Source: Janthinobacterium sp. CG3 (GTDB lineage Bacteria > Pseudomonadota > Gammaproteobacteria > Burkholderiales > Burkholderiaceae_D). Taken from it: DNA of 64,000 bases. Position 1 is the stretch's first letter, and each line of letters begins with the position of its first letter. Of this stretch, positions 8,902 to 17,842 are shown in pieces. A program made the translations under genes and the position numbers. The stretch covers positions 711,936-775,935 of the forward strand of contig NZ_KB467824.1 in assembly GCF_000344615.1 (NCBI RefSeq), given 5' to 3'. The notes under the pieces are model-generated. The model did not search any database. It was not told where the DNA came from and was given only the letters and a program-made list of their open reading frames with translations.

Positions 8902-8950
8902 CGGGAGTGCGGCCATGCAAAGTGGGGGGAATAGGCTAACTGTAACAGCA

Positions 8951-8962
8951 ATTAAATGCTTT
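8951..8962 (-). promoter_or_regulatory. 12-base motif shared by both flagellin upstream regions (copy 2)
   Basis: The minus strand reads AAAGCATTTAAT, 50 bases before the chosen flagellin 2 start. It is identical to the motif before flagellin 1. Distance to the start differs (50 versus 85 bases), which fits a transcriptional rather than a translational role. Confidence 0.45.
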
Positions 8963-9020
8963 TGGGAAATTCGGTGAAAGCCGATGCGCTGCGTCAAGCG
9001 GCGGACGCAGGTGAAAAAAC

Positions 9021-9038
9021 GGGGGGGGGGGGGGGGGG
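9021..9038. repeat. Homopolymeric tract of 18 G
   Basis: An uninterrupted run of 18 G (C on the minus strand) lies in the gap between the ETF-QO 3' end and flagellin 2. Runs of this length are prone to slipped-strand mispairing and to sequencing-length error. It is 120 bases upstream of the flagellin 2 start, outside any coding region. Confidence 0.95.
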
Positions 9039-9077
9039 CGGCCCCGCCGGGCGCCGCGCAGCTTGCTACATTACATC

Positions 9078-10754
9078 TTACATATTAGGGTAGTTGGGGC
9101 CGCCGCCGCCTTCCGGCGTGACCCAGACGATGTTCTGGGTCGGGTCCTTGATGTCGCAGGTCTTGCAGTGCACGCAGTTTTGCGCGTTGATCTGCAGGCG
9201 GTCCTTGCCCTCGTCGGTCTTGACGAACTCGTACACCCCGGCCGGGCAGTAGCGCGCCTCGGGACCGGCGTAGGTGGCCAGGTTGACGTCGACCGGCACG
9301 CTGGCGTTGCGCAGCGTCAGATGGATAGGCTGGTCTTCGGCGTGGTTGGTGTTGGAAATGAACACCGACGACATCTTGTCGAAGGTCAGCTTGCCGTCCG
9401 GCTTGGGATAGACGATGGGCTTGCACTGCGCCGCCGGCTTCAGGCACTCGTGGTCGCCGTGGCTGTGGCGCAAGGTCCACGGCGCCTTGCCGCGGAAAAT
9501 CATCTGGTCGATCGCCGTCATCACGCTGCCCAGGTACAAGCCGCGCGACAGCCAAGGCTTGACGTTGCGCGCGACGTGCAATTCCTCGTGCAGCCAGGAT
9601 TGTTCGAACGCCACCGGGTAGGCGGCCAGTTCGTCGTGCTGGCGCTTGGCGCCGAGCGCGCCGAAGGCCGCCTCGGCCGCCAGCATGCCGGATTTGATGG
9701 CCGCGTGGCTGCCCTTGATGCGGCTCATGTTGAGGAAGCCGGCGTCACAGCCGATCAGCGCGCCGCCCGCGAACACCAGTTTCGGCAGCGCTTGCAGGCC
9801 GCCGGCGGTGATCGCCCGGGCGCCGTAGGAAATCCGCTTGCCGCCCTCGAAGAAGGTGCTGATGGCCGGATGCGTCTTGTAGCGCTGGAATTCCTCGTAC
9901 GGCGACAGATACGGGTTTTCGTAGTTCAGGCCAACCACGTAGCCGACCATCACCTGGTTGTTTTCCATGTGGTATAGGAAGGAGCCGCCGTAGGTTTTGC
10001 TGTCGAGCGGCCAGCCGGTCGAGTGGATCACCAGGCCCGGCGTGTGCTTGGACGGGTCGATTTCCCACAATTCCTTGATGCCGATGCCGTAGGACTGCGG
10101 GTCCTTGCCCTTGTTCAAGTCGTACTTCGTCATCAATTGCTTGCCCAGGTGGCCGCGCGCGCCTTCGGCGAACAGCGTGTACTTGGCGTGCAGTTCCATG
10201 CCCAGCTGGAAGTCGGGGCCGGGCTGGCCGTCGCGCTTGACGCCCATATTGCCGGTGGCCACGCCCTTGACCGAGCCGTCGTCGTTGTACAGGATTTCCG
10301 CGGCGGCGAAGCCGGGGAAGATCTCCACGCCCAGCGCTTCGGCCTGCTGGCCCATCCAGCGCACCACGTTGCCCAGCGAGACGATGTAGTTGCCGTGGTT
10401 TTCAAAGCAGGCCGGCACGGCGAAGTTCGGCGTTTTGATGGCTTTGGTTTCGGTGAGGAATAAAATGCGGTCTTCCGTCACCTCGGTGTGGAGTGGCGCG
10501 CCCAGTTCCTTCCAGTTCGGGATCAACTCGGTGAGCGCCCTCGGGTCCATGATGGCGCCCGACAGGATGTGCGCGCCCAGTTCGCCGCCTTTTTCCAGTA
10601 CGCATACCGAAACGTCCTGGCCTTTTTCGGCGGCCAGCTGCTTCAGTTTGATGGCCGCAGCCAGGCCGGCGGGGCCGCCGCCGACAACGACGACGTCGTA
10701 TTCCATCGTGTCGCGGGGGCCGTACTGTTCAACAATATTATTAGGCTGTGTCAT
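9078..10754 (-). CDS. Electron transfer flavoprotein-ubiquinone oxidoreductase
   Basis: ETF-QO passes electrons from ETF, reduced by acyl-CoA and other dehydrogenases, to membrane ubiquinone. The 558-residue length matches the family. An FAD-binding GGGPAGLAAAIKL motif is at about residues 25-37. The C-terminus carries the 4Fe-4S ferredoxin-like site with CPAGVYEF and CVHCKTCDIKDPTQNI. The start ATG 10754 has GAGAC just upstream. It is divergent from the SDR gene at 10981. Its presence supports fatty-acid or amino-acid oxidation, consistent with the ketone-body genes nearby. Confidence 0.97.
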   Translation of the reverse strand: MTQPNNIVEQYGPRDTMEYDVVVVGGGPAGLAAAIKLKQLAAEKGQDVSVCVLEKGGELGAHILSGAIMDPRALTELIPNWKELGAPLHTEVTEDRILFLTETKAIKTPNFAVPACFENHGNYIVSLGNVVRWMGQQAEALGVEIFPGFAAAEILYNDDGSVKGVATGNMGVKRDGQPGPDFQLGMELHAKYTLFAEGARGHLGKQLMTKYDLNKGKDPQSYGIGIKELWEIDPSKHTPGLVIHSTGWPLDSKTYGGSFLYHMENNQVMVGYVVGLNYENPYLSPYEEFQRYKTHPAISTFFEGGKRISYGARAITAGGLQALPKLVFAGGALIGCDAGFLNMSRIKGSHAAIKSGMLAAEAAFGALGAKRQHDELAAYPVAFEQSWLHEELHVARNVKPWLSRGLYLGSVMTAIDQMIFRGKAPWTLRHSHGDHECLKPAAQCKPIVYPKPDGKLTFDKMSSVFISNTNHAEDQPIHLTLRNASVPVDVNLATYAGPEARYCPAGVYEFVKTDEGKDRLQINAQNCVHCKTCDIKDPTQNIVWVTPEGGGGPNYPNM

Positions 10755-10980
10755 GGTCTCGTCGTGGTAAAAGAAAATTTAAGCACGAGTGTGCTTGTTT
10801 TTAGGGCGGAATGCAACTTTGGCGCCATTTTGAGGGACATTATTAGACGCCGCAATCTAATCCTGATAATTTGTGTAATGATTGCGTTTACTGTGGCATA
10901 GGCGGCGCGGCGCTGTCGCCCCCGCGCCGGCAGGCACGCTGCATCATATTTTTATCAAAAAACAATACAGGGAGTAGCTC

Positions 10981-11757
10981 GTGGGCATTGAAGTGAACTT
11001 TGAGGGCAAGATTGCCCTGATCACCGGCGCCTCCAGCGGTCTTGGCGCGCGTTTCGCGAAAGTGCTGGCCCAGGCCGGCGCGCAAGTGGTGCTGGCCTCG
11101 CGCCGCACCGAGCGCTTGAAGGAGTTGCGCGCCGAGATCGAGGCCGACGGCGGTGCCGCCCACGTGGTGGCGCTGGACGTGACCGACTACGCCAGCATCA
11201 AGTCGGCCATCGCCCACGCCGAGACGGAGGCGGGGGCGATCGACATCCTGGTCAACAATTCCGGCGTCTCGACGACGCAGCGGCTGGTCGACGTGACGCC
11301 CGAGGACTACGCCTTCGTCATGGACACCAACCTGCGCGGCTCCTTCTTCGTGGCGCAGGAAACGGCCAAGCGCATGATCGCGCGCGCCAAGGGCGACCCG
11401 AAAAAGCAGCACCGCATCATCAACATCGCCTCGATGGCGGGGCTGCACGTGCTGCCGCAAATCGGCGTGTACTGCATGAGCAAGGCCGGCATGGTGCACA
11501 TGACCAAGGCCATGGCGGTGGAATGGGGCAAGTACGGCATCAACACCAACGCCATTTGCCCGGGCTACATCTCGACCGAGATCAACGAAGACTATTTCTC
11601 CAGCGACCAGGGCAAGAAGCTGATCGAGACGCTGCCGCACAAGCGCCCTGGCAAGCCGGAAGACCTCGACGGCCTGCTGCTGCTGCTGGCCGGGGAAGAC
11701 TCGCACTTCATCAACGGCGCCATCATCTCCGCCGACGGCGGCATGACCGCCTTGTAA
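10981..11757 (+). CDS. SDR family NAD(P)-dependent oxidoreductase
   Basis: This is a classical short-chain dehydrogenase/reductase of 258 residues. The nucleotide-binding GASSGLGARF motif is near residues 15-24, NNSGV is around 93, and the catalytic Tyr-x-x-x-Lys appears as YCMSK at about 164-168. The C-terminal stretch NGAIISADGGMTAL is typical. Start is GTG at 10981, chosen because GGGAG lies 6 bases before it. Substrate cannot be read from the sequence; a 3-oxoacyl reductase or a beta-hydroxyacid dehydrogenase role is possible. It is divergent from the ETF-QO gene across a 226-base gap in which I see no clear site. Confidence 0.88.
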   Translation: MGIEVNFEGKIALITGASSGLGARFAKVLAQAGAQVVLASRRTERLKELRAEIEADGGAAHVVALDVTDYASIKSAIAHAETEAGAIDILVNNSGVSTTQRLVDVTPEDYAFVMDTNLRGSFFVAQETAKRMIARAKGDPKKQHRIINIASMAGLHVLPQIGVYCMSKAGMVHMTKAMAVEWGKYGINTNAICPGYISTEINEDYFSSDQGKKLIETLPHKRPGKPEDLDGLLLLLAGEDSHFINGAIISADGGMTAL

Positions 11758-11810
11758 AATGGTGGATTTCCACAGACGCCGCGACAGTCGCCAAACCCAA
11801 TGGCGGGAGC

Positions 11811-11838
11811 CGGGGTCAGGCCTTAGGATACGACCCCG
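11811..11838. repeat. Inverted repeat with the same arms as the 5479 palindrome
   Basis: The arms CGGGGTC and GACCCCG (with one further C/G pair outside) are separated by about 14 bases, between the SDR and the LuxR-type regulator, which are convergent. It has no U-run on either strand. The arms match those at 5479-5493, which suggests a family of short intergenic palindromes. Confidence 0.4.
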
Positions 11839-11864
11839 GGGTGGCGTCCTTGGTGTGGACCCGG

Positions 11865-12434
11865 TCAGCGCGGCGTTTGCAACCCGACCAGCTTGTGCAC
11901 CAGCTCCGACGACGTGGCCGCGGCGAACTTGCGCATCAATTTGGCGCGGTGCATTTCCACCGTGCGCGGACTCAGGTCGATCTGCCGCGCGATCAGCTTG
12001 CTGGTTTTCCCCTCGACCAAGAGGGCGGCGATTTCCCGTTCGCGCGGGGTCAGCTCGGCCGTCACCGGGCGCTTTTCGCTGACATCCTCGAACGTCCAGA
12101 TACCGGCGCCCAGCGGCTGCCTGGGCACCAGCGCGTGGCCGCTGACGTGGCACCAGAACAATTCCTCGTTGGCGCGGCGCATGATGCGCTCGTCCGAATA
12201 GCGCCCCTTGGCGTTCATGATCGGAATGATGCGGTCGCCGGTGCGCAGGAACTCGTCCATCGTCGGGTACAGCACCCGGAACGACTGCCCGACCAGTTGC
12301 GCGCGGGCGTAGCCGAACATGGCCGCCAGCGCCTCGTTGCAGGTCTGGATGATGCGGTTTTCCGAAATACACATGCCGACCGGCGCGTGCAGAAAAATCG
12401 TTTCATAGTCGATCGTAGTTTGCGGAACATTCAT
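11865..12434 (-). CDS. PAS-domain LuxR-family transcriptional regulator
   Basis: This 189-residue regulator has an N-terminal PAS domain (about 8-115, with FLHAPVGMCISENRII and NEALAAMFGYARAQLVGQSF). A C-terminal LuxR/FixJ-type helix-turn-helix follows (about 125-185, LTPREREIAALLVEGKTSKL). There is no receiver domain, so it probably senses a ligand or redox signal through the PAS domain directly. I use ATG 12434; the frame stays open to 12548, but the added residues do not look conserved. It is divergent from the CoA-transferase genes, which makes those its most likely target, though this is inference. Confidence 0.85.
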   Translation of the reverse strand: MNVPQTTIDYETIFLHAPVGMCISENRIIQTCNEALAAMFGYARAQLVGQSFRVLYPTMDEFLRTGDRIIPIMNAKGRYSDERIMRRANEELFWCHVSGHALVPRQPLGAGIWTFEDVSEKRPVTAELTPREREIAALLVEGKTSKLIARQIDLSPRTVEMHRAKLMRKFAAATSSELVHKLVGLQTPR

Positions 12435-12574
12435 CGGGCGCGAAATCAATTCTGTTAAGGTAAGGAACGCTGGAAGGCCGGTAGTTCTACGGTATTGTGC
12501 TTTTCCTTCTCGTATTTTATGCTGATACGCTACAACCGGACACGACACAGCTTAACAAAAGAAAAGGGACACGT

Positions 12575-13273
12575 ATGAATAAAGTTTATCCTGACGCCGC
12601 GTCGGCGCTGGCCGGTATTGTCAAAGACGGCCAGACGATCGCGGTCGGCGGCTTCGGCCTGTGCGGCATTCCCGAGGCGCTGATCGAGGCGCTGCGCGAC
12701 TCCGGCGTCAGCAACCTGACCGCCATTTCGAACAACGCCGGCGTCGACGGCTTCGGCCTGGGCCAGTTGTTGACGACACGCCAGATCAAGAAGATGATCG
12801 CCTCCTACGTCGGGGAAAACAAGGAATTCGCGCGCCAGTATCTGGCCGGCGAACTGGAGCTGGAATTCACGCCGCAGGGCACGCTGGCCGAGAAGCTGCG
12901 CGCCGGCGGCGCCGGCATCCCGGCCTTCTTTACCAAAACCGGGGTCGGCACCATCGTCGCCGACGGCAAGGAAATCCGCGAATTCGACGGCGAGCAATAC
13001 GTGATGGAGCGCAGCCTGGTGTCCGACGTGTCACTGGTGAAAGCCTACATGGCCGACCGCGCCGGCAACCTGGTCTACCGCAAGACGGCGCGCAACTTCA
13101 ATCCGAACGTGGCGATGGCCGGCAAGATCACCATCGTCGAAGTCGAGAAGCTGGTCGAGATCGGCGAGATCGATCCCGACGACGTCCACACGCCGAGCAT
13201 TTTCGTGCACCGCATCGTCGTCAACGCGAACCCGGAAAAGCGCATCGAACAGCGCACCGTGCGCGCCAACTAA
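12575..13273 (+). CDS. scoA: 3-oxoacid CoA-transferase subunit A
   Basis: Subunit A of a succinyl-CoA:3-ketoacid (or acetoacetate) CoA-transferase, which activates acetoacetate to acetoacetyl-CoA. The 232-residue protein has the [15 protein letters not shown] coenzyme-A-binding signature near residues 25-40 and the typical [14 protein letters not shown] stretch. ATG 12575 is preceded by AAAAGGGAC, a good ribosome-binding site. Subunit B follows after 20 bases. Together with the 3-hydroxybutyrate dehydrogenase at 15564 it supplies a ketone-body or PHB-monomer degradation route. Confidence 0.95.
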   Translation: MNKVYPDAASALAGIVKDGQTIAVGGFGLCGIPEALIEALRDSGVSNLTAISNNAGVDGFGLGQLLTTRQIKKMIASYVGENKEFARQYLAGELELEFTPQGTLAEKLRAGGAGIPAFFTKTGVGTIVADGKEIREFDGEQYVMERSLVSDVSLVKAYMADRAGNLVYRKTARNFNPNVAMAGKITIVEVEKLVEIGEIDPDDVHTPSIFVHRIVVNANPEKRIEQRTVRAN

Positions 13274-13293
13274 TAAGAAAGACGGAGATTACT

Positions 13294-13944
13294 ATGGCAT
13301 GGACTCGTGATGAAATGGCCGCGCGCGCGGCGAAAGAGCTGCAGGACGGCTTCTATGTGAACCTGGGCATCGGTTTGCCGACTCTGGTGGCGAACTACGT
13401 GCCGGCCAATATGGAGGTGTTCCTGCAATCGGAGAACGGCTTGCTGGGCATCGGCCCGTTCCCGGTCGACGCCGAAGTCGACGCCGACTTGATCAACGCC
13501 GGCAAGCAGACCGTGACGGCGCTGCCGGGCGCTGCCTACTTTAGCTCGGCCGACTCGTTCGGCATGATCCGCGGCGGCAAAATCAACCTGGCCATCCTGG
13601 GCGCGATGCAGGTGTCGGAAAAGGGCGACCTGGCCAATTGGATGATACCGGGCAAAATGGTCAAGGGCATGGGCGGCGCGATGGACCTGGTGGCCGGCGT
13701 CAAGCGCGTGGTGGTGTTGATGGAACACGTCGCCACCGCCAAGGACGGCAGCACCTCGCACAAGCTGCTCAAGCAATGCGACTTGCCGCTGACCGGCGTC
13801 GGCGTGGTCGACCTGGTCATCAGCGACCTGGGCGTGATCGAAGTCACGCCGGCCGGGCTGAAGCTGATTGAGCTGGCGCCGGGCGTGACGAAAGAGGAAA
13901 TCGTCGCCGCCAGCGGCGCCGAGCTGGACGTCAGCGGCGTGTAA
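13294..13944 (+). CDS. scoB: 3-oxoacid CoA-transferase subunit B
   Basis: Catalytic subunit B of the CoA-transferase (216 residues). The active-site glutamate lies in the conserved [12 protein letters not shown] motif (about residues 47-58), where it forms the glutamyl-CoA thioester intermediate. The [20 protein letters not shown] and [11 protein letters not shown] stretches are typical of the SCOT family. The start ATG is preceded by GACGGAG. A strong terminator follows the stop. Confidence 0.95.
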   Translation: MAWTRDEMAARAAKELQDGFYVNLGIGLPTLVANYVPANMEVFLQSENGLLGIGPFPVDAEVDADLINAGKQTVTALPGAAYFSSADSFGMIRGGKINLAILGAMQVSEKGDLANWMIPGKMVKGMGGAMDLVAGVKRVVVLMEHVATAKDGSTSHKLLKQCDLPLTGVGVVDLVISDLGVIEVTPAGLKLIELAPGVTKEEIVAASGAELDVSGV

Positions 13945-13956
13945 AAACGGCGCGCA

Positions 13957-13993
13957 ATAAAAAAGGCAGCGGAACAATCCGCTGCCTTTTTTT
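13957..13993. terminator. Bidirectional intrinsic terminator
   Basis: The stem GGCAGCGG (13965-13972) pairs with CCGCTGCC (13979-13986) around a 6-base loop. It is flanked by seven T downstream and eight A upstream, so it can stop both scoAB on the plus strand and dctA on the minus strand. Confidence 0.93.
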
Positions 13994-14042
13994 ATTGCCT
14001 TGTTACGCCAGCGCGCCGCTGGCGCGCCGCCTTCTCTATTAC

Positions 14043-15362
14043 TTACGCGGCGCGAACGTGCTTGACGGCCACCGGCGCTGCCACCGGCACGGCGTGGGCC
14101 GTGGCATGGCTAGGGTTAGCCAGTTCGCGGTGCATTCGTTCGACGTCGAGTTCCTTTTCCCACTTCGAGACGACCACGGTGGCGACGCCGTTGCCGATGA
14201 AGTTGGTGATGGCGCGGCATTCGCTCATGAAGCGGTCGATGCCGAGGATCAAGGCCATGCCGGCCACCGGGATCGTTGGCACCACGGCCAGGGTCGCGGC
14301 CAGCGTGATGAAGCCGGCGCCGGTGATGCCGGAGGCGCCCTTCGAGGTCAGCATCGCCACGCCGAGGATGGTCAGTTGCTGCATCAGCGTCAGGTCGGTG
14401 TTGGTGGCCTGGGCCACGAACAGGGCCGCCATGGTCATGTAGATGTTGGTGCCGTCCAGGTTGAAGGAGTAGCCGGTTGGCACCACCAGGCCGACCACGG
14501 GTTTCGAGCAACCGAGTTTTTCCAGCTTGGTCATCAGGGCAGGCAGCGCGCTTTCCGACGAGCTGGTACCGAGCACGATCAGCAGCTCTTCCTTGATGTA
14601 GAGCAGGAAGCGGCCGATCGAGAAGCCGGTCATTCTGGCGATCGTGCCCAGCACGACAAAGATGAACAGGAAGCAGGTCAGGTAGAAGGAACCCATCAGC
14701 TTGGCCAGCGGCAGCAGCGAGGCCAGGCCGTATTTGCCGATGGTGAAGGCCATGGCGCCGAACGCGCCAATCGGGGCCGCTTTCATGACGATGTTGACGA
14801 TGGCGAAGAAGGCGTGCGCCACGTCGTCGACCAGCTTGGCCACCGGGCGGCCCTTGTCGCCCAGAATCGACAGCGCGAAGCCGAACAGGATGGCGATCAG
14901 CAGCACCTGCAGGATGTCGCCCTTGGCGAAGGCGTCAACGACCGTGTTCGGGATGATGTTCATGATGAAATCGGTGGTGCTCTGGGTCTTGGCCTTGTCG
15001 GTGAACTGGCTGATGGCCTTGGTGTCGAGCGTGGCCGGGTTGGCGTTGAAGCCGGCGCCCGGTTGCAGCAGGTTGGCGACGATCAGGCCGATGGCCAGGG
15101 CGATGGTCGAGACGACTTCGAAGTAGAGCAGCGCCTTGCCGCCGACGCGGCCGATTTTTTTGATGTCTTGCATGCCGGCGATGCCGGAGACGACGGTGCA
15201 GAAAATCACCGGCGCGATGATCATCTTGATCAGCTTGATGAACCCGTCCCCGAGCGGCTTCATGTCGACGGCGTTGGTGGGGTAAAACACGCCCAGCAGC
15301 ACACCGCACACGATGGCGAACAGGACTTGAATGTAGAGGATTTTATAGAATGGTTTTTTCAT
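14043..15362 (-). CDS. dctA: C4-dicarboxylate/cation symporter DctA
   Basis: This is a sodium- or proton-coupled dicarboxylate symporter of the DAACS family (439 residues, inner membrane). Diagnostic motifs are [13 protein letters not shown] (re-entrant loop HP1), [14 protein letters not shown] (TM7) and the HP2 motif [13 protein letters not shown]. The start ATG 15362 is chosen over an upstream frame extension because GGGAGAC lies just before it. It likely brings in succinate, fumarate and malate; a glutamate-transporting paralogue is less likely. It converges on scoB through the shared terminator. Confidence 0.93.
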   Translation of the reverse strand: MKKPFYKILYIQVLFAIVCGVLLGVFYPTNAVDMKPLGDGFIKLIKMIIAPVIFCTVVSGIAGMQDIKKIGRVGGKALLYFEVVSTIALAIGLIVANLLQPGAGFNANPATLDTKAISQFTDKAKTQSTTDFIMNIIPNTVVDAFAKGDILQVLLIAILFGFALSILGDKGRPVAKLVDDVAHAFFAIVNIVMKAAPIGAFGAMAFTIGKYGLASLLPLAKLMGSFYLTCFLFIFVVLGTIARMTGFSIGRFLLYIKEELLIVLGTSSSESALPALMTKLEKLGCSKPVVGLVVPTGYSFNLDGTNIYMTMAALFVAQATNTDLTLMQQLTILGVAMLTSKGASGITGAGFITLAATLAVVPTIPVAGMALILGIDRFMSECRAITNFIGNGVATVVVSKWEKELDVERMHRELANPSHATAHAVPVAAPVAVKHVRAA

Positions 15363-15563
15363 GATTGTCTCCCGGCTAGAGACTTCATGATCACGCCGCG
15401 GGCGTTTTGTCACAATTGTGGATAACCGCAGTGCGCGCCGTCGGCGCTATTTCAAACCAACGGCAAAGAGCCTGGACAGACCCTTCGCGCCAAGGCGGGA
15501 AGGTCTGAGCCCGGGGGGGCGGCGCCGGTTGACGCGTACGCTTCACCCCCTCCCCAAAAAAAC

Positions 15564-16358
15564 CTACTGCGCGACCCAGCCGCCGTCCATGTTCCACGCC
15601 ACGCCGCGTACCTGCCTGGCGGCGTCGCTGCACATGAACACGGCTAGCGCGCCCAATTCCTCCGGCGAGACGAATTCGCCCGACGGCTGCTTTTCCGACA
15701 GTAGCGCCTTCTTGGCCTCGTCGACGCCGGTGCCGTCCTTGGCCGCGCGGTCGTCAACCTGCTTTTGCACCAGCGGCGTGAGGACGAAGCCGGGGCAGAT
15801 GGCGTTCACCGTCACGCCGGTGTGCGCCGTCTCCAGCGCGGTGGCCTTGGTCAGGCCGATCAGGCCGTGCTTGGCGGCGACGTAGGCCGATTTCTGCGCC
15901 GACGCCACCAGGCCGTGCACCGACGCCAGGTTGATGATGCGGCCCCAGTTGCGCGCCTTCATTTGCGGCAGTAGCAGGCGCGAGGTGTGGAAGGCCGAGC
16001 TGAGGTTGATGGCGAGGATGGCGTCCCATTTCTCGACCGGGAAGTCCTCGACGTTGGCGACGAACTGGATGCCGGCGTTGTTGACCAGCACGTCGACGCC
16101 GCCGAAGGTGGCGTCGGCGAACTTGACCATCGCCTCGATCTCGGCCGGCTTCGACATGTCGGCGTTGTGGTAGGCGGTGCGCACGCCGAATTGCTTGGCC
16201 ACGGCCACTTGCAGGCGCTCGATTTCGGCGGCGTCGCCGAAGCCGTTGAACAGGATATTGGCGCCCTCGGCGGCCAGCGAGCGGGCCAGGCCCAGGCCGA
16301 TGCCGGAGGTGGAGCCGGTTACCAGGGCGGTCTTGCCGCTTAACATAGTGCTTGTCAT
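15564..16358 (-). CDS. bdhA: 3-hydroxybutyrate dehydrogenase
   Basis: This SDR enzyme oxidises (R)-3-hydroxybutyrate to acetoacetate with NAD. The 264-residue protein has GSTSGIGLGLAR at the N-terminus, NNAGIQFVANVEDFP, and the catalytic YVAAKHGLIGLTK. It also has the family-typical SVHGLVAS and QKQVDDRA stretches, all close to known BdhA sequences. ATG 16358 has GAGGA five bases upstream. With ScoAB it converts 3-hydroxybutyrate to acetoacetyl-CoA. Confidence 0.94.
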   Translation of the reverse strand: MTSTMLSGKTALVTGSTSGIGLGLARSLAAEGANILFNGFGDAAEIERLQVAVAKQFGVRTAYHNADMSKPAEIEAMVKFADATFGGVDVLVNNAGIQFVANVEDFPVEKWDAILAINLSSAFHTSRLLLPQMKARNWGRIINLASVHGLVASAQKSAYVAAKHGLIGLTKATALETAHTGVTVNAICPGFVLTPLVQKQVDDRAAKDGTGVDEAKKALLSEKQPSGEFVSPEELGALAVFMCSDAARQVRGVAWNMDGGWVAQ

Positions 16359-16529
16359 GGAGTCCTCTGTGAGTGGAAGATGCTGGATTGCTACCCAAAG
16401 TCACGCTGCCCTATGATTTTAAGGGCAACGCCCGGTAAAATGGCGCACATGTGCACGCGTCACGCATTTACTGTCACGCGATTCACCCTGCGTAGTTGGC
16501 GACAAATACGCATCTCACAAGGAAGCGGC

Positions 16530-17411
16530 ATGATCGAAGCGAAAATAAAGTCCGTCCAGTGCCTGTCCCCGGCCGGCTTGCACCACATGGCCTACAAGGA
16601 ATGGGGCGAGGCGGACAACCCGAACGTGCTGGTATGCGTCCATGGCGTCACGCGCGTGTCGGACGATTTCGACAACCTGGCGCGCGCGCTGGCGGCCGAC
16701 TTCCGCGTGGTCTGCCCCGACGTCGTCGGGCGCGGCCGCTCCGGCTGGTTGCGCAACCCGCAGTTGTACCGGGTGCCGCAATACGTCAGCGACATGGTCA
16801 CCTTGCTGGCGCGCGTGCTGGCCGACGGCGAGCGCCAAAGCGTGGCCTGGTTCGGCACCTCGATGGGCGGCTTGATCGGCCTGGGCCTGGCGTCGCTGCC
16901 GGACAGTCCGGTCGAACGCTTGATTTTGAACGACATCGGCCCCACCTTGGCCCCCGAGGCCTTGCAGCGCATCGGCGACTACATCGGCCAGGATCTGCGC
17001 TTTCCAAGCTTCGAGGCGGGCGCCAAATTCATCCGCGACGTCTCGCAGACCTTCGGCGAACACAGCGAGCGGGAGTGGTACAAGCTGGCGTCCGACGTGT
17101 TGCGTCAAGACAAGGACGGGCAATGGATACGGCACTACGATATGGGGCTGGCGCAGCCGTTCCGTTCGGCCACGCCGGAGTCGGCCAAGGCCGACGAGGC
17201 GATGCTGTGGGCCGCCTACGACGCCGTGCGCTGCCCGACGCTGCTGGTGCGCGGCGCCGACTCCGACCTGTTGTCGCGCGAGACCGCCGCCATCATGGCC
17301 GGGCGCGGGCCGAAGGCGCAACTGGTCGAAATCGCCGGCGTCGGCCACGCGCCGACCTTTACGCACGAGGACCAGATCGCCATCGCGCGCCGGTTTTTGC
17401 TGGGCCGCTAA
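16530..17411 (+). CDS. Alpha/beta-fold hydrolase
   Basis: This 293-residue alpha/beta hydrolase has an oxyanion HG motif in VCVHGVTR (about 32-39). The nucleophile elbow GTSMGG is at about 110-115. An aspartate in LVRGADSDLLS and the catalytic His in GVGHAPTF complete a Ser-Asp-His triad. There is no signal peptide. ATG 16530 is preceded by AAGGAAG. The substrate is unknown; an ester or C-C bond hydrolase is possible. It is divergent from bdhA. Confidence 0.85.
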   Translation: MIEAKIKSVQCLSPAGLHHMAYKEWGEADNPNVLVCVHGVTRVSDDFDNLARALAADFRVVCPDVVGRGRSGWLRNPQLYRVPQYVSDMVTLLARVLADGERQSVAWFGTSMGGLIGLGLASLPDSPVERLILNDIGPTLAPEALQRIGDYIGQDLRFPSFEAGAKFIRDVSQTFGEHSEREWYKLASDVLRQDKDGQWIRHYDMGLAQPFRSATPESAKADEAMLWAAYDAVRCPTLLVRGADSDLLSRETAAIMAGRGPKAQLVEIAGVGHAPTFTHEDQIAIARRFLLGR

Positions 17412-17484
17412 GCCGGCCTTGTATGGCCCGGGGCGCAGCTTGACATCCGTACCGCTTTAACCAGTAACAATGAAGAGAAATAGC

Positions 17485-17835
17485 ATGGAAATCAAACGAC
17501 TGTACGTAGGAAAACGCCTGTCCGAAGTGGCAATCCACAATAGCACCGTGTACCTGGCCGGCCAGATCGCCGAGGACACCGCCGCCGATATCGTCGGGCA
17601 AACGCGCGAGGTGCTGGGCCACGTCGACCGCCTGCTGGCCGAGGCCGGCAGCGACAAGACCTGCATCCTGAGCTGCCAGATCTACCTCGCCGACATGGCG
17701 CACTTCGCCGGCATGAACGAGGTCTGGGACGACTGGGTCGCCGCCGGCCACACGCCGCCGCGCGCGACGGTCGAGTCGACACTGGCCGACCCGGCCTGCC
17801 TGGTCGAAATCGTCGTCGTCGCGGCGCAGCGTTAG
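17485..17835 (+). CDS. RidA/YjgF-family protein
   Basis: This 116-residue protein has the trimeric RidA fold, whose members hydrolyse reactive enamine/imine intermediates. The family arginine is seen in TPPRATVES, and a glutamate follows near the C-terminus (LVEIVVVAA). The variant is closest to the YoaB-like group by eye. ATG 17485 is used; ATG 17470 would add five residues and has no better ribosome-binding site. relA begins 7 bases downstream, so the two are probably cotranscribed. Confidence 0.85.
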   Translation: MEIKRLYVGKRLSEVAIHNSTVYLAGQIAEDTAADIVGQTREVLGHVDRLLAEAGSDKTCILSCQIYLADMAHFAGMNEVWDDWVAAGHTPPRATVESTLADPACLVEIVVVAAQR

Positions 17836-17842
17836 GCGGGCC

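Noticed and set aside
7640..8920. Upstream extension of the flagellin 1 frame to give a 704-residue protein
   Set aside because: The extra part lies opposite flagellin 2 in another frame and is His/Arg-rich. The real start at 7639 has a good ribosome-binding site and the standard flagellin N-terminus.
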